64,000 nt of DNA, from NCBI GenBank assembly GCA_005502925.1, contig SCPD01000011.1, positions 1 through 64,000 of the forward strand. The letters run 5' to 3'. The position numbers were made by a program, and so were the translations under genes. Source of the stretch: Rhizobiales bacterium Y(2018). GTDB lineage: Bacteria; Pseudomonadota; Alphaproteobacteria; Rhizobiales; Aestuariivirgaceae. Each line of letters begins with the position of its first letter. Within the stretch, counting starts at the first letter, position 1. Positions 36,506 to 45,015 of the stretch are shown piece after piece. The notes below the pieces were generated by a model that made no database searches, was not told where the DNA came from, and saw only the letters and a program-made list of their open reading frames with translations.

Positions 36506-37405
36506 TTGGATCGTATTGACCTCTTCCGCATCTTTGTCCGCGTCGTTAAGTGCTCGAGCTTCACTCGCGCGGCGGATACGCTCGGCATGCCGCGCTCATC
36601 CGTGTCTGCGGCTGTGCAGGAACTGGAAAGTCGTGTCGGAGCAAGGCTCCTGCATCGGACCACCAGGGTGGTCTCGCCGACACATGACGGCTCGGCCTTC
36701 TATGAGCGTTGCCTGCGGCTGATTGCGGATGTCGAGGAAGCCGAAAACATCTTCCGCCAATCCGCGACGCCCTCAGGCAGGCTGCGGATAGACGTTCCGG
36801 GCCGCATCGGACGCCTGATTATTGCACCGGCATTGCCGGCCTTCCTCGACGCCTATCCGGAGATCGACATTGATCTCGGCGTCACCGACCGCGCCGTGAA
36901 TCTCGTTGAGGAAAGCGTCGACTGCGTCCTGCGGGTCGGACCACTGGCCGATTCCGGCATGATCGCGCGTTCGATCGGTGAGCTTCGGCTGATAAATGTG
37001 GCAAGCCCGGCCTATCTAGAGCGTTATGGCCTGCCCCAATCGCCTGACGATCTGCAAAACCACATGGCGGTCAACTACGCCTCACCGGCGAGCGGGCGTG
37101 TCGAGGCATGGGAATGGGCCGAGCACGAGGTGTTGCGATCGATGCCAATGCGCGGCCGCGTCGCGGTCAACAGCGCTGAAGCCTATATCGCCTGTTGTCT
37201 GGCGGGCATCGGCCTGATTCAGATTCCTGCCTATGATGTCAGGCGCCATCTCGAAGCCGGCGAGCTCGTCGAGGTGATGCCGTCGTACCGCGCGGAGCCA
37301 ATGCCGATGACGTTGCTCTACCCGCATCGCCAGCATCTTTCTCGCCGGGTTCATGTCTTCGCCGACTGGCTGGAGAGCCTTCTGAAGCGCGAGGTGTCAT
37401 GTTGA
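36506..37405 (+). CDS. LysR-family regulator
   Basis: This 299-residue protein starts at a TTG preceded by GGAGG 9 bases upstream, giving MDRIDLFRIFVRVVKCSSFT. The helix-turn-helix includes MPRSSVSAAVQELESRVG, and the effector domain begins near residue 90. The type is the common Crp-independent CrgA-like branch (SGRLRIDVPGRIGR). It is divergent from the DUF924 gene with 230 bases between them. No catabolic neighbour indicates its target. Confidence 0.9.
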   Translation: MDRIDLFRIFVRVVKCSSFTRAADTLGMPRSSVSAAVQELESRVGARLLHRTTRVVSPTHDGSAFYERCLRLIADVEEAENIFRQSATPSGRLRIDVPGRIGRLIIAPALPAFLDAYPEIDIDLGVTDRAVNLVEESVDCVLRVGPLADSGMIARSIGELRLINVASPAYLERYGLPQSPDDLQNHMAVNYASPASGRVEAWEWAEHEVLRSMPMRGRVAVNSAEAYIACCLAGIGLIQIPAYDVRRHLEAGELVEVMPSYRAEPMPMTLLYPHRQHLSRRVHVFADWLESLLKREVSC

Positions 37406-37445
37406 TCTCTGCCTAGGCCAGACCGATGAGATCTCCACCCCAATG

Positions 37446-37469
37446 CAAAAGGGGCGCCGAAGCGCCCCT
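37446..37469 (-). terminator. Intrinsic terminator of the Omp25-like gene
   Basis: Read on the minus strand: AGGGGCGC, loop TTCG, GCGCCCCT, then TTTT. The GC-rich 8-base stem with a UUCG tetraloop and T-run sits 20 bases after the barrel-protein stop. Confidence 0.85.
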
Positions 37470-37489
37470 GACTGCGTTCTTTCGAGAAT

Positions 37490-38209
37490 TTATTGGAAAT
37501 GCCAGCTCAGGCCGGCACGAATCGCATGGAACGCCAGCTCAGCTTCATCATCGACACCAGCTTCCTCGCTGCGGACATTGATTTTCCCGAGATCGGCATA
37601 GCGATATTCAATGCGGCCGCTCAGATCGTCGGTGAAGGCGTACTCGACGCCACCGCCGACCGTCCAGCCCCATTTCGTGTCGCTTTCATCGGCGAACTTG
37701 TCACCGAATTCGTCGTTCGCGGTCAGCTTGGCGCCACCGACGGCGAGACCACCGGTGGCGTAGAAAAGCGCGCGGTCAGCGGCAAAGCCGGCGCGCAGCC
37801 GCAGCGAGCCGAGCCAGTTGACTTCCACCTCATCCACACCGAGAAGGTCGCCGCCATCGACACCCAGAATGTCGACCTCGTCATTCAGATCGGCAAATTC
37901 GATGTCGCCTTCGACACCCAGCACCAGACTGTCGCTCTGCCAGTTGTAGCCGGCATGGGCGCCGCCGACGAACCCGTCGAGATCGAATGTACCGTCCTCG
38001 CCATTGATGATCGCGGCATCAATCTGGACGTCGCCGCCGGTGTCGACATTGCCTGCGCTGAGGTCGTTCTCGCCCCAAGCATAGCCGGCTTGAAGACCAA
38101 TATAGGGACCCGTCCAGTCATAGGCGGCCGGCTCGATGATATCGGCTGCCTGCGCCCCGGCGCTGAACAAAACAGAAACCGAGCCGATCAAAAGGCACTT
38201 CCTAAACAT
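37490..38209 (-). CDS. Outer-membrane beta-barrel protein, Omp25/Omp31-like
   Basis: The 239-residue protein begins at the ATG at 38209 after GGGGGAATC. A signal peptide ends at AQA before ADIIEPAA. The mature part starts with the family pattern WTGPYIGLQAGYAWGEN and has alternating strands (YNWQSDSLVLGVEGDIEFAD, LRLRAGFAADRALFYATGGLA). It ends with IRAGLSWHFQ, whose terminal aromatics are the barrel-assembly signal, although the last residue is Gln. Such proteins are abundant porin-like or structural barrels in rhizobia and Brucella. Confidence 0.92.
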   Translation of the reverse strand: MFRKCLLIGSVSVLFSAGAQAADIIEPAAYDWTGPYIGLQAGYAWGENDLSAGNVDTGGDVQIDAAIINGEDGTFDLDGFVGGAHAGYNWQSDSLVLGVEGDIEFADLNDEVDILGVDGGDLLGVDEVEVNWLGSLRLRAGFAADRALFYATGGLAVGGAKLTANDEFGDKFADESDTKWGWTVGGGVEYAFTDDLSGRIEYRYADLGKINVRSEEAGVDDEAELAFHAIRAGLSWHFQ

Positions 38210-38444
38210 GATTCCCCCGCTGGGCTGCATTCAGATGAAGTTCAACTCTGAAACGAGCGCAGCGTCAATTCCAACTGATATTACGCGGATCGATTTTGAT
38301 GAGGCGTGACAGATATGCAACATATGACCATGCGTAAGCGTATCGCCCCTGTGCCGATACAATTAGGATTGACTTCGGCCGGGACCTTGCGACGGAGATG
38401 GCCTGCCAATATCGCACCGGAGATAAAAGGGATATCAATCCAAC

Positions 38445-39083
38445 ATGAGCACGACAAGCGACGCCCGCTTCTGGGACCGGACGGCGCGGAAATACGCCGC
38501 CGGCGCGATCGGGGATCAGGCCGGATATGAGCGCACGCTGGCGCGAACCAGTGCTTTGTTGCGACCCGGCGACAGGGTGCTGGAACTCGGCTGCGGGACG
38601 GGAACGACAGCGCTGCGGCTCGCACGCGATGTGGAGGCCTATCTCGCGACCGACATCTCCGCCAAAATGATCGCGATCGCCGAGGCGAAATACGCGGCCG
38701 CGCCAGTCCCCAATCTTGTCTTCCGGACTGCTACCGCTGAAGAGATCACGGCCGAACGCGCACCGTTCAACGCCGTCCTCGGCTTCAGCTATCTTCATCT
38801 GGTCCGCGACCTGTCCGGCGCCCTCGCCCACATCCACGCACTGCTCGCGCCGGCGGGTCTGTTCATCTCCAAGACACCCTGCGTCGGGGATATGAACCCG
38901 CTCATCCGGCTCGTCTTGCTGCCCGCAATGCGCGCGATCGGTCAGGCGCCTTATGCCGGCGTATTCCGCGCGAGCGAGCTGAAGGAGCTGATCGGTGCCG
39001 CGGGCTTCGAGATCCTTGCCGTTGAAGACCATGCGACGAAAGGCAAGGAAGGCCGCCCTTATATCGTCGCCCGTAAGAAATGA
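38445..39083 (+). CDS. Class I SAM-dependent methyltransferase
   Basis: In this 212-residue protein motif I is VLELGCGTGTTALRLA, followed by LATDISAKMIAIAEAK and a late FISKTPCVGDMNP segment. It resembles ubiquinone/arsenite-type and phospholipid-type small methyltransferases, but none of the diagnostic residues point to one substrate. The last residues AVEDHATKGKEGRPYIVARK resemble methyltransferases next to quinone or lipid genes. The gene is followed by a YqeY-like gene 17 bases later. Confidence 0.88.
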   Translation: MSTTSDARFWDRTARKYAAGAIGDQAGYERTLARTSALLRPGDRVLELGCGTGTTALRLARDVEAYLATDISAKMIAIAEAKYAAAPVPNLVFRTATAEEITAERAPFNAVLGFSYLHLVRDLSGALAHIHALLAPAGLFISKTPCVGDMNPLIRLVLLPAMRAIGQAPYAGVFRASELKELIGAAGFEILAVEDHATKGKEGRPYIVARKK

Positions 39084-39100
39084 CGTGAACAGCCAGGCGC

Positions 39101-39469
39101 ATGGATATGGATAAGCGGGAAGATGCGGCGGCGACGATGAAAGACCGGCTACGTGCCGATCTACGCGCCGCAATGAAGGACAAACGATCGGGCGAAGCAA
39201 AAGTCATCCGGTCGCTCGTCTCGGCGATCGACAATGCCGAAGCGCCGCCCACGCAGAAAGAAGAGACTGGGCCGACCTTGCATCGCTTTCGCAGTGGATC
39301 GGCCGAAGTCGAACGGCTCCGTCTCGACAGCGCGCAGGTACGCCAGGTACTGCTGGTTGAGATCCGTGAGCGCGAGCTTGCCGCTGCCGAACTCGAGCGC
39401 CTGGAGAAGACGGATCGCGCCGCGGTCTTGCGCACGGAAATCCTGATTGCGAAGCGTTATATCGCGTGA
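39101..39469 (+). CDS. GatB/YqeY-like protein
   Basis: The 122-residue protein shows the YqeY N-terminal helices (MKDRLRADLRAAMKDKRSGE, VIRSLVSAIDNAEA). The usual second half is altered: it carries an Arg/Glu-rich segment (VRQVLLVEIRERELAAAELE) and stops earlier than the common 145-150 residues. YqeY relates to the tRNA-binding tail of amidotransferase GatB; its role is not established. A second start at the internal MKDR is possible. Confidence 0.7.
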   Translation: MDMDKREDAAATMKDRLRADLRAAMKDKRSGEAKVIRSLVSAIDNAEAPPTQKEETGPTLHRFRSGSAEVERLRLDSAQVRQVLLVEIRERELAAAELERLEKTDRAAVLRTEILIAKRYIA

Positions 39470-39488
39470 GGATTTCCTCCAGGTTCTA

Positions 39489-39959
39489 TTAGAGAGAGTC
39501 GCAGGTCATCCCGCCCACTTGCCCCTCACTGCTGAAGGCCTTTTCGCATTTGTCCATCAGCCGGGCATCCGCCGGGTCGGCCACGCAGAATGCCGCCGTT
39601 GTTTTTGTCTCGAGCTCGCCCACGCACCAGAAATCGGCGCGACCGGCCTCGAACGGACCACAAGAGGCATAACAACCGCGCACGTCTTCGAGACAGGCAT
39701 TCTGTTTCTCGTTGCGCATCGATGCGCAGGGCGTCAGCTCCGTCTTGAGACACTTGAACTTGTCGGCCGGCAGCGCGCTCATGCATTTCTTGTTTCCGGC
39801 CTTCATGCAGGCCTCATACGCTACATAGAGGGTTTCCACACAGCTGCGGCCCTTGATCTCGCATTGCGTCCTGACGCAGTCGACACCACTTTCCGCCTGC
39901 GCCTGAGCGCCGGGAAGGAATGAGACGACAACAAGAATGACGACACCGAATAGCCGCAT
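39489..39959 (-). CDS. Secreted cysteine-rich protein of unknown function
   Basis: The 156-residue protein starts at one of two adjacent ATG codons (39962 or 39959) after CAGGGGAG. A signal peptide (MRLFGVVILVVVSFLPGAQA) is followed by about 130 residues with fourteen cysteines, an even number that could pair in seven disulfides. Spacing such as VDCVRTQC, GCYASC and SCVETLYVAYEAC repeats a C-x(6-10)-C pattern. No family is recognised. It stands alone, in the opposite direction to its neighbours. Confidence 0.75.
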   Translation of the reverse strand: MRLFGVVILVVVSFLPGAQAQAESGVDCVRTQCEIKGRSCVETLYVAYEACMKAGNKKCMSALPADKFKCLKTELTPCASMRNEKQNACLEDVRGCYASCGPFEAGRADFWCVGELETKTTAAFCVADPADARLMDKCEKAFSSEGQVGGMTCDSL

Positions 39960-40017
39960 CATCTCTCCCCTGACTGTCAGACAGAGGCTAGCGGAGAGAC
40001 GGGAAATGGCAAGAGAA

Positions 40018-40046
40018 TTGGACCAGGGTGATGGCCCTTGGTCCAA
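40018..40046. repeat. Imperfect palindrome TTGGACCA(A)GGG
   Basis: TTGGACCAGGG at 40018-40028 faces CCCTTGGTCCAA at 40035-40046, one base longer, across 6 bases. It overlaps the start of the next gene and looks like an intergenic repeat element. Confidence 0.5.
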
Positions 40047-40606
40047 CTCGAACCGGCGAACGGCGTGGGGCAAAAAGGCTGCGGACAGCAAAAGAGGAGG
40101 CCATTCCGGTCGGTGCGCGATTTGCAAATTGGGGCTTGGGACAGTTCATCTTCCGGGTGTTTCTGACTTTCGGAATCATCACACATTATTGCGTCGGCGC
40201 CCGCTGGCCGACCGGCCAGCTTTTCATGCAGAACATCTCCCTGTGGTGGGCGTGTCCGTGGACGTTTTCTGTCGCCGCCGTCCAGGCGGGCGGCCTCGGC
40301 ATGGTGGCGACTGGCCTTGTATTGCTGGTGGCCCCACACGCCGCGGGAACGGACGGCTCCCAGACGTCCGGGGATTCAGTGGCGCTCCTCCTGTGCAATG
40401 CCGGTCTCTTCGGCGTCTTCGCTGTCGGCTATCCGGGTTACTTCGTGTTCGACGCCGTCTGGCCCAGCTTTTTCTATTCACCGATAGCCGATGGAAAGAA
40501 CCTCTGGCTCCTCGGCCAGGCTCTGTTCATCGCCCTATATTTTGCCGGGCTCCTGATGGCGTTCGTCACGGTCCGCAAGGTGCTCGACCAGAAGCAGCAC
40601 AGCTAG
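40031..40606 (+). CDS. Membrane protein of unknown function
   Basis: This protein of about 191 residues has four clear hydrophobic helices (near FIFRVFLTFGIITHYCV, AVQAGGLGMVATGLVLLV, ALLLCNAGLFGVFAVGYP and LLGQALFIALYFAGLL). The last leads to a basic tail with KVLDQKQHS. The true start is uncertain: GTG at 40028, ATG at 40031 or a later codon. The first 35 residues are basic and may not be translated. No family is recognised. Confidence 0.6.
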   Translation: MALGPTRTGERRGAKRLRTAKEEAIPVGARFANWGLGQFIFRVFLTFGIITHYCVGARWPTGQLFMQNISLWWACPWTFSVAAVQAGGLGMVATGLVLLVAPHAAGTDGSQTSGDSVALLLCNAGLFGVFAVGYPGYFVFDAVWPSFFYSPIADGKNLWLLGQALFIALYFAGLLMAFVTVRKVLDQKQHS

Positions 40607-40655
40607 ACGGCATAATAGAGAGCCAATGTGCTCGTGCGAGCATGACCGCTCGCGC

Positions 40656-41092
40656 TTAATTACGTTTCTCGAACCAGGCAAAAACCACGAGCAGGATGAG
40701 CGTGAGCGCCAGGCCGATCGCAACGATCCGCCAAGCCGCAAAGGCGCAGGCGACCGCCAACGCCGCCGTCACCCAGACACTGGCGGCAGTGGTCACACCT
40801 TCGATCCGCTGGGCCTGTGCATCTCGCAATATGGCGCCGGCACCGATGAAGCCGACACCGGTCATGATCCCTTGCAGCACGCCTGGATAACGCGGCTCAA
40901 GGCATCCGGATGCCCCGCCATGCCGTCATACTGGATAGCAGCCAGGGCAATCACCGCGGCGCCGAGCGCGACCAGCCCGAGAGTACGCATGCCGGCTGGC
41001 TTTTCCTTCAAATCGCGATTGACACCGATGATAACGCCGACGGCGGTGGCGGCGCCGAGACGCAGGCCGATGTCGAGAAGTTGCGGATCCAT
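40656..41092 (-). pseudogene. MgtC/SapB family protein, frameshifted
   Basis: Two adjoining frames each carry half of an MgtC N-terminal membrane domain. The first (41092 to about 40885) reads LRLGAATAVGVIIGVNRDLK, GMRTLGLVALGAAVIALAA and DALSRVIQ, then leaves frame into ACCKGS and stop. The second resumes about 40881 with LQGIMTGVGFIGAGAILR, RIEGVTTAASVWVTAALAVA and a hydrophobic tail. One extra base in the GG run of CAGGCG near 40881-40886 would join them as SRVIQGVLQGIMTGVG. The result is either a recent one-base loss or a sequencing error. Intact members are inner-membrane proteins linked to growth at low magnesium. Confidence 0.8.
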
Positions 41093-41112
41093 GTTTCACC
41101 CATCAAATAAGA

Positions 41113-41141
41113 GGCTCGCGTCAGAACGACCGACGCGAGCC
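41113..41141 (-). terminator. Hairpin terminator after the EamA gene
   Basis: GGCTCGCGTC and GACGCGAGCC pair perfectly over 10 bases with a 9-base loop. On the minus strand the stem is followed by TCTTATTT, a weak T-rich stretch. It lies 65 bases after the EamA stop and just before the MgtC gene. Confidence 0.65.
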
Positions 41142-41205
41142 AACCAGAGGAGAGAGGAAACGAGGATTCAACGGTCGAACTCCCGAAAGGTTCCCGACCG
41201 GTCGA

Positions 41206-42054
41206 CTACCCGCTGGCGCGTTGGCTGAGCCAGATGCTGCCGATGACGAGAACGATGCCGGCAATCTGGCTCCAGCTCAACGCCTGATCCAGAAACACCC
41301 ATCCGAGCAGAACGGCCGTCAGCGGACTTAGAAAGAGCAGCGACGATACGACGGTCGCCTCCAGCCGCCCGATGCCCCGGAACCACAGCGCGTAGGTCAA
41401 AGCACCGCCGATCAGACCGAGCCAGAGGAGCCCCAGCAGGTTGCCGCTCGTCGGCATGGGAATGACGGGCCCGAACAGGAGCACCACCGGGACCAGCAGC
41501 AGGCCGCCGGCGGTCAGCTGCCAGGCCGTGAAAGTGAGGAGCGGCACGGGCGACCGCCACTTGCGCGTCAATATGCTTCCCAAAGCCATAGCCGCCGCTG
41601 CGGCGAGCCCTGCCGCCACACCGGCCGGATCGAGCGCCGCATGAGGCGCCAGCACCAGCAACGCAACCCCGCCGATGCCGATGAGCGCGGCAAGGAGCGC
41701 CAACAGGCGGACCGGACTGCCGAGCAGAAGTGCCGCAAGAAAGACGGCGAATAACGGTTGCACGGACGCCACTGTCGCGGCAACCCCGCCCGGAAGCCGA
41801 TAGGCGGCGACGAACAGCAGACTCAGGAAGATCGCGATATTGAGCGCGCCGAGGATGAACGCGCGCGGCCACCAGATGCCGCTCGGAAGCTGTCGACCGA
41901 TGAGCAGCAACAGCAAACCGGCCGGCAGAGCGCGCAGCAGGGCGACCGTCATCGGCGAGAAACCCGCCAGAAATTCGGTGGTGACGATATAGGTGCTGCC
42001 CCAGATCGCCGGCGCGATGGCCGTGAGCAGCAGATCGGCAGGGCTCGTCTTCAT
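41206..42054 (-). CDS. EamA/DMT-superfamily transporter
   Basis: This 282-residue, ten-helix protein has the EamA features WGSTYIVTTEFL near the start, LRALPAGLLLLLIG, and the second-repeat end VFLDQALSWSQIAGIVLVIG. The ATG overlaps the nitroreductase stop by four bases, so the two are translated together. Relatives of this type are often called YdcZ/RhaT-like exporters; the substrate is unknown. Its partner suggests that it exports a reduced or detoxified compound, which is a guess. Confidence 0.88.
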   Translation of the reverse strand: MKTSPADLLLTAIAPAIWGSTYIVTTEFLAGFSPMTVALLRALPAGLLLLLIGRQLPSGIWWPRAFILGALNIAIFLSLLFVAAYRLPGGVAATVASVQPLFAVFLAALLLGSPVRLLALLAALIGIGGVALLVLAPHAALDPAGVAAGLAAAAAMALGSILTRKWRSPVPLLTFTAWQLTAGGLLLVPVVLLFGPVIPMPTSGNLLGLLWLGLIGGALTYALWFRGIGRLEATVVSSLLFLSPLTAVLLGWVFLDQALSWSQIAGIVLVIGSIWLSQRASG

Positions 42055-42665
42055 GATATTTGTAAAACCTCATGCAGCGGGCGCCGCGGCTTCTGTGGCC
42101 AGTTTCCCGGCGCGGCGCGGCCGACCGCCACGAGCATCACCGGGATCTCATGTGATTCGAGGCCGAACGCGTGGGCGACACCTTCGGCATCGAATCCGCC
42201 TATCGGACCAGAAGCGAGGCCCATGGCTTCGGCGGCATAGATCAGAGTCGCGGCGCCGAAGGTGGCCGAACGAACCGCTTCATCGCGGGCCGCCCGCTTG
42301 TCGGCATATTGCGCGCGCGCCCCCTCCTCCCAGCCCGAAGCCATGGAAGCCGGCATGAAGCCCTCTTCCGTGAAAGGCCGCAGCCGTGTGGGGATGTCGG
42401 CATGGTCCGGCAGGAGGCCGCAGATGACGAAGGTGACGGCGGCCTCCGCCACCTTGGGCTGGTCATGCGCCAGGCGCCGCAGCTGTGCCTTCGCCTCGGG
42501 CGTCCGCACCGCGATGAAACGCCAGTTCTGCAGGTTGTAGGCGGAGGGCGCCCGCGCCGCGAGGCGCGCCAGCTCGGCGATCTCGGTTTCGCTCAGGACA
42601 TGGCCGGCATCGAACCGATTGGCCGACACACGCTTCTCGATCAGGGCAATGGTGGGGTTGGTCAC
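42051..42665 (-). CDS. Nitroreductase-family flavoprotein
   Basis: The 204-residue FMN-dependent oxidoreductase shows the family features EKRVSANRFDAGHVLSE (the arginines bind FMN phosphate), ARAPSAYNLQNWRF, and GLASGPIGGFD with a late PVMLVAVGRAAPGNWP. It probably reduces nitro- or quinone-type compounds with NAD(P)H. It faces a LysR gene across 108 bases and leads into the EamA gene. Confidence 0.9.
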   Translation of the reverse strand: MTNPTIALIEKRVSANRFDAGHVLSETEIAELARLAARAPSAYNLQNWRFIAVRTPEAKAQLRRLAHDQPKVAEAAVTFVICGLLPDHADIPTRLRPFTEEGFMPASMASGWEEGARAQYADKRAARDEAVRSATFGAATLIYAAEAMGLASGPIGGFDAEGVAHAFGLESHEIPVMLVAVGRAAPGNWPQKPRRPLHEVLQIS

Positions 42666-42674
42666 TGTTCAAAG

Positions 42675-42697
42675 TCCGAACTGATGTGGCGTTCGGA
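42675..42697. promoter_or_regulatory. Candidate LysR operator TCCGAAC-N9-GTTCGGA
   Basis: A perfect 7-base inverted repeat, 23 bases in total, lies between the divergent nitroreductase and LysR genes, 10 bases before the nitroreductase start. It fits a LysR or TetR-like operator. Confidence 0.5.
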
Positions 42698-42773
42698 GTT
42701 GAGATAGAGAATTCACCACCAGACGATAATGAGCTAAATCGAGAAAACACTCTTTACTGACAGAGAATGATCG

Positions 42774-43685
42774 ATGGATCGATTTACGGCATTACAGGTC
42801 TTTCGCCAGGTGGCGGAGCTGAAAAGCTTCGCCGAAGCCGGCCGGCGCCTGAACCTGTCGGCGGCGGCGATCAGCAAGAATATCGCCGAGCTCGAGGCGC
42901 ATGTCGGCGCGCGGCTCATCAACCGCACGACGCGGCGCATGGCGCTGACCGAAGAAGGCCGGCTCTATCTGGAGCATGTGACGCGCGGCCTCGATGCTTT
43001 CGCCGAGGCCGACCAAGCCTTGCGGCCCATCCGGCAGGAACCGGGCGGCGTCTTGCGGGTGAGCGCGCCGATGACCGCCACGCTCATTTGCCTTTCCGCC
43101 GCCATCCCGCGTTTCCTGTCGCGCTATCCGGCGTTGACCCTCGACCTTCAGCTCGACGACCGGCGTGTCGATCTGATCCGGGAGGGTTACGATCTCGCCA
43201 TCCGCGGCAGCGACCGGCTGGAGGATTCGAGCCTGATCGCCAAACGGCTCGCGGTGATGCCGCATGTGCTCTGCGCGGCGCCCGCTTATTTCGCGGCGCA
43301 TGGCAAGCCGAAGACGCCGTCCGACCTGAAGTCGCACAGCTTCATTCGCTTCAGCCTGTCGGGCCATGCGGATCTCTGGGAGTTCAGCAAGGACGGCCGC
43401 AGCGAACGGATCAACGTCGATGCCCGCTACTCCGTCACGTCGAGCCTCGCCGTCCGCGATGCGCTGCGCGAAGGCTTCGGCCTCAGCCTGATCCCCGCTC
43501 CTTATGTCGCGGACGATTTGCGCGACGGCCGGCTCGAGGCCGCACTGGAGGATTGGCGCACGGTGGAGACCACGCTCTACGCCATCTATCCATCCCGGCA
43601 GCATCTAGCCCCGAAGATCCGCGTCTTTCTCGACTTTCTCGTGGAGGAATTTGGTCGCCGACCGGCCGCCGCCAACGCTAGCTGA
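42774..43685 (+). CDS. LysR-family regulator
   Basis: In this 303-residue protein the helix-turn-helix is [20 protein letters not shown] with [17 protein letters not shown]. The effector domain follows, with [18 protein letters not shown]. It is of the CrgA-like type common near oxidoreductases. It is divergent from the nitroreductase-EamA pair and is the likely regulator of both, through the inverted repeat at 42675. Confidence 0.92.
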   Translation: MDRFTALQVFRQVAELKSFAEAGRRLNLSAAAISKNIAELEAHVGARLINRTTRRMALTEEGRLYLEHVTRGLDAFAEADQALRPIRQEPGGVLRVSAPMTATLICLSAAIPRFLSRYPALTLDLQLDDRRVDLIREGYDLAIRGSDRLEDSSLIAKRLAVMPHVLCAAPAYFAAHGKPKTPSDLKSHSFIRFSLSGHADLWEFSKDGRSERINVDARYSVTSSLAVRDALREGFGLSLIPAPYVADDLRDGRLEAALEDWRTVETTLYAIYPSRQHLAPKIRVFLDFLVEEFGRRPAAANAS

Positions 43686-43851
43686 CGACAGCAATCCCCG
43701 CGAAGATCATGATGAGGACGATGACGGCGAGGATGAGGAACAGCACGAAGAGGATCTTGGCGATGCCGGCGGCACCGCGCGCAACCCCGGAAAAGCCCAA
43801 GGCGCCGGCGACGATCGAAACCAGGAAGAAAATCAGTGCCCATTTCAGCAT
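43678..43851 (-). CDS. DUF1328 small membrane protein (YtjA-like)
   Basis: The 57-residue protein starts at the ATG at 43851 after GAGGGTCGTC; the longer frame with MRVV is not preferred. Two hydrophobic helices ([19 protein letters not shown] and [20 protein letters not shown]) flank the conserved [14 protein letters not shown]1328 proteins are frequent members of alphaproteobacterial general-stress regulons. A perfect EcfG-type promoter lies 30 bases upstream. Its 3' end overlaps the LysR end by 8 bases. Confidence 0.9.
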   Translation of the reverse strand: MLKWALIFFLVSIVAGALGFSGVARGAAGIAKILFVLFLILAVIVLIMIFAGIAVVS

Positions 43852-43880
43852 GACGACCCTCAATCGTGATTGTCACCCTT

Positions 43881-43905
43881 AACGACGATTGGTCGGGAAG
43901 GTTCC
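43881..43905 (-). promoter_or_regulatory. EcfG-type promoter GGAAC-N16-CGTT
   Basis: On the minus strand GGAAC (43905-43901) is separated by exactly 16 bases from CGTT (43884-43881). This matches the general-stress sigma factor consensus fully and ends 30 bases before the DUF1328 start. Confidence 0.85.
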
Positions 43906-43948
43906 GGGAGGGGAACACCGGCAGATCCACGACAAATCCCGAGCTTGC

Positions 43949-44935
43949 TCAATATCCTCCGATGATCGGCAGCACTTCCCCGGTGATGTAGCTCGAACAG
44001 GACGGCGCCGCGAGGAAGACGAAGGCCGGCGCGATCTCCTCGGGCTGCGCGGCGCGCTTCATGGGCGTATCAGAGCCGAACTCCTTAACGTCCTTAGCCG
44101 GCTTGTCGGCCGGATTGAGCGGTGTCCAGACGGGCCCGGGCGCCACGGCGTTGACCCTGATCCCGCGGTCGATCAGCTGGCCGGCGAGCGAGCGGGTGAA
44201 AGCGTGAATACCGCCCTTCGTCATCGAGTAGTCGAGCAGATTTCGACTGCCATTAATGCCCGTCACCGAGCCTGTCATGACGATGGATCCGCCCGGCTTC
44301 AGGTGCGGCACCGCGGCGCGCGCCATAAAGAAATAGCCATAAAGGTTGGTCTTGAGCGTATGGTCGAAATGCTCATCGCTCAGATTTTCGATATCGTATT
44401 CATGCTGCTGGAAAGCAGCGTTGTTCACGAGGACATCGAGCTTACCGAAGGCGCCGACCGTCTTGTCGACTGCCTTGGCGCAGAAGGCGGATTGGCGGAC
44501 ATCGCCCGGCAATAGCAGGCAACGCCGTCCCTCGTCTTCGACGGCAGTCTTCGTGGCTTCCGCATCCGCATGCTCGTTCAGATAAGCGATGGCGATATCG
44601 GCCCCTTCGCGCGCGAAAAGAACGGCGATCGCCCGCCCGATCCCCGAGTCACCGCCGGTAACGAGCGCCACCATGTCCTTGAGTTTTTCCGACCCTTGAT
44701 AGGCCGGCGCCTCGAAGAGCGGAGGATAGGAAAGGTCTTTCTCGAGCCCCGGTTTTTTCAGATGCTGCGCTGGAAATTCCTTCGGATAGCCGCGCTCGCC
44801 CGCCTGCATCGGCTTATTGGCGGATTTCTGCGGACGTCGCTTGCGGTCGCGCTTATCGACCTCGGACTGGATACGGCGCCCAACAGCCACGGCCTGTTTG
44901 GAGTTGGCGCCGCGAGCGGAACGACGTGCAGCCAT
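43949..44935 (-). CDS. Stress-type short-chain dehydrogenase with basic N-terminal extension
   Basis: The 328-residue protein has a Lys/Arg-rich extension (residues 1-85, including KRDRKRRPQKSANKPMQ) before a classical SDR core. That core has TGGDSGIG (93-100), the NNAA motif, a catalytic YSMTK, and a C-terminal SSYITGEVLPIIGG. This layout matches the YdaD/YghA-type stress SDRs. It is the second gene after a Gln-rich protein on the minus strand and probably belongs to the same stress transcript. The substrate is unknown; NAD(P) binding is certain from the motif. Confidence 0.9.
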   Translation of the reverse strand: MAARRSARGANSKQAVAVGRRIQSEVDKRDRKRRPQKSANKPMQAGERGYPKEFPAQHLKKPGLEKDLSYPPLFEAPAYQGSEKLKDMVALVTGGDSGIGRAIAVLFAREGADIAIAYLNEHADAEATKTAVEDEGRRCLLLPGDVRQSAFCAKAVDKTVGAFGKLDVLVNNAAFQQHEYDIENLSDEHFDHTLKTNLYGYFFMARAAVPHLKPGGSIVMTGSVTGINGSRNLLDYSMTKGGIHAFTRSLAGQLIDRGIRVNAVAPGPVWTPLNPADKPAKDVKEFGSDTPMKRAAQPEEIAPAFVFLAAPSCSSYITGEVLPIIGGY

Positions 44936-45015
44936 TTACTCACCTCGTCGGATTGATCGCGAGCAGGCATCGGGGAGGTCCGCTCGTTTGACCGAGCAGA
45001 CCTCCCCTTCGCGGC

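Noticed and set aside
42767-43681. 304-codon frame overlapping the LysR gene
   Set aside because: Arg-rich out-of-frame shadow; the frame starting at 42774 has the LysR motifs.
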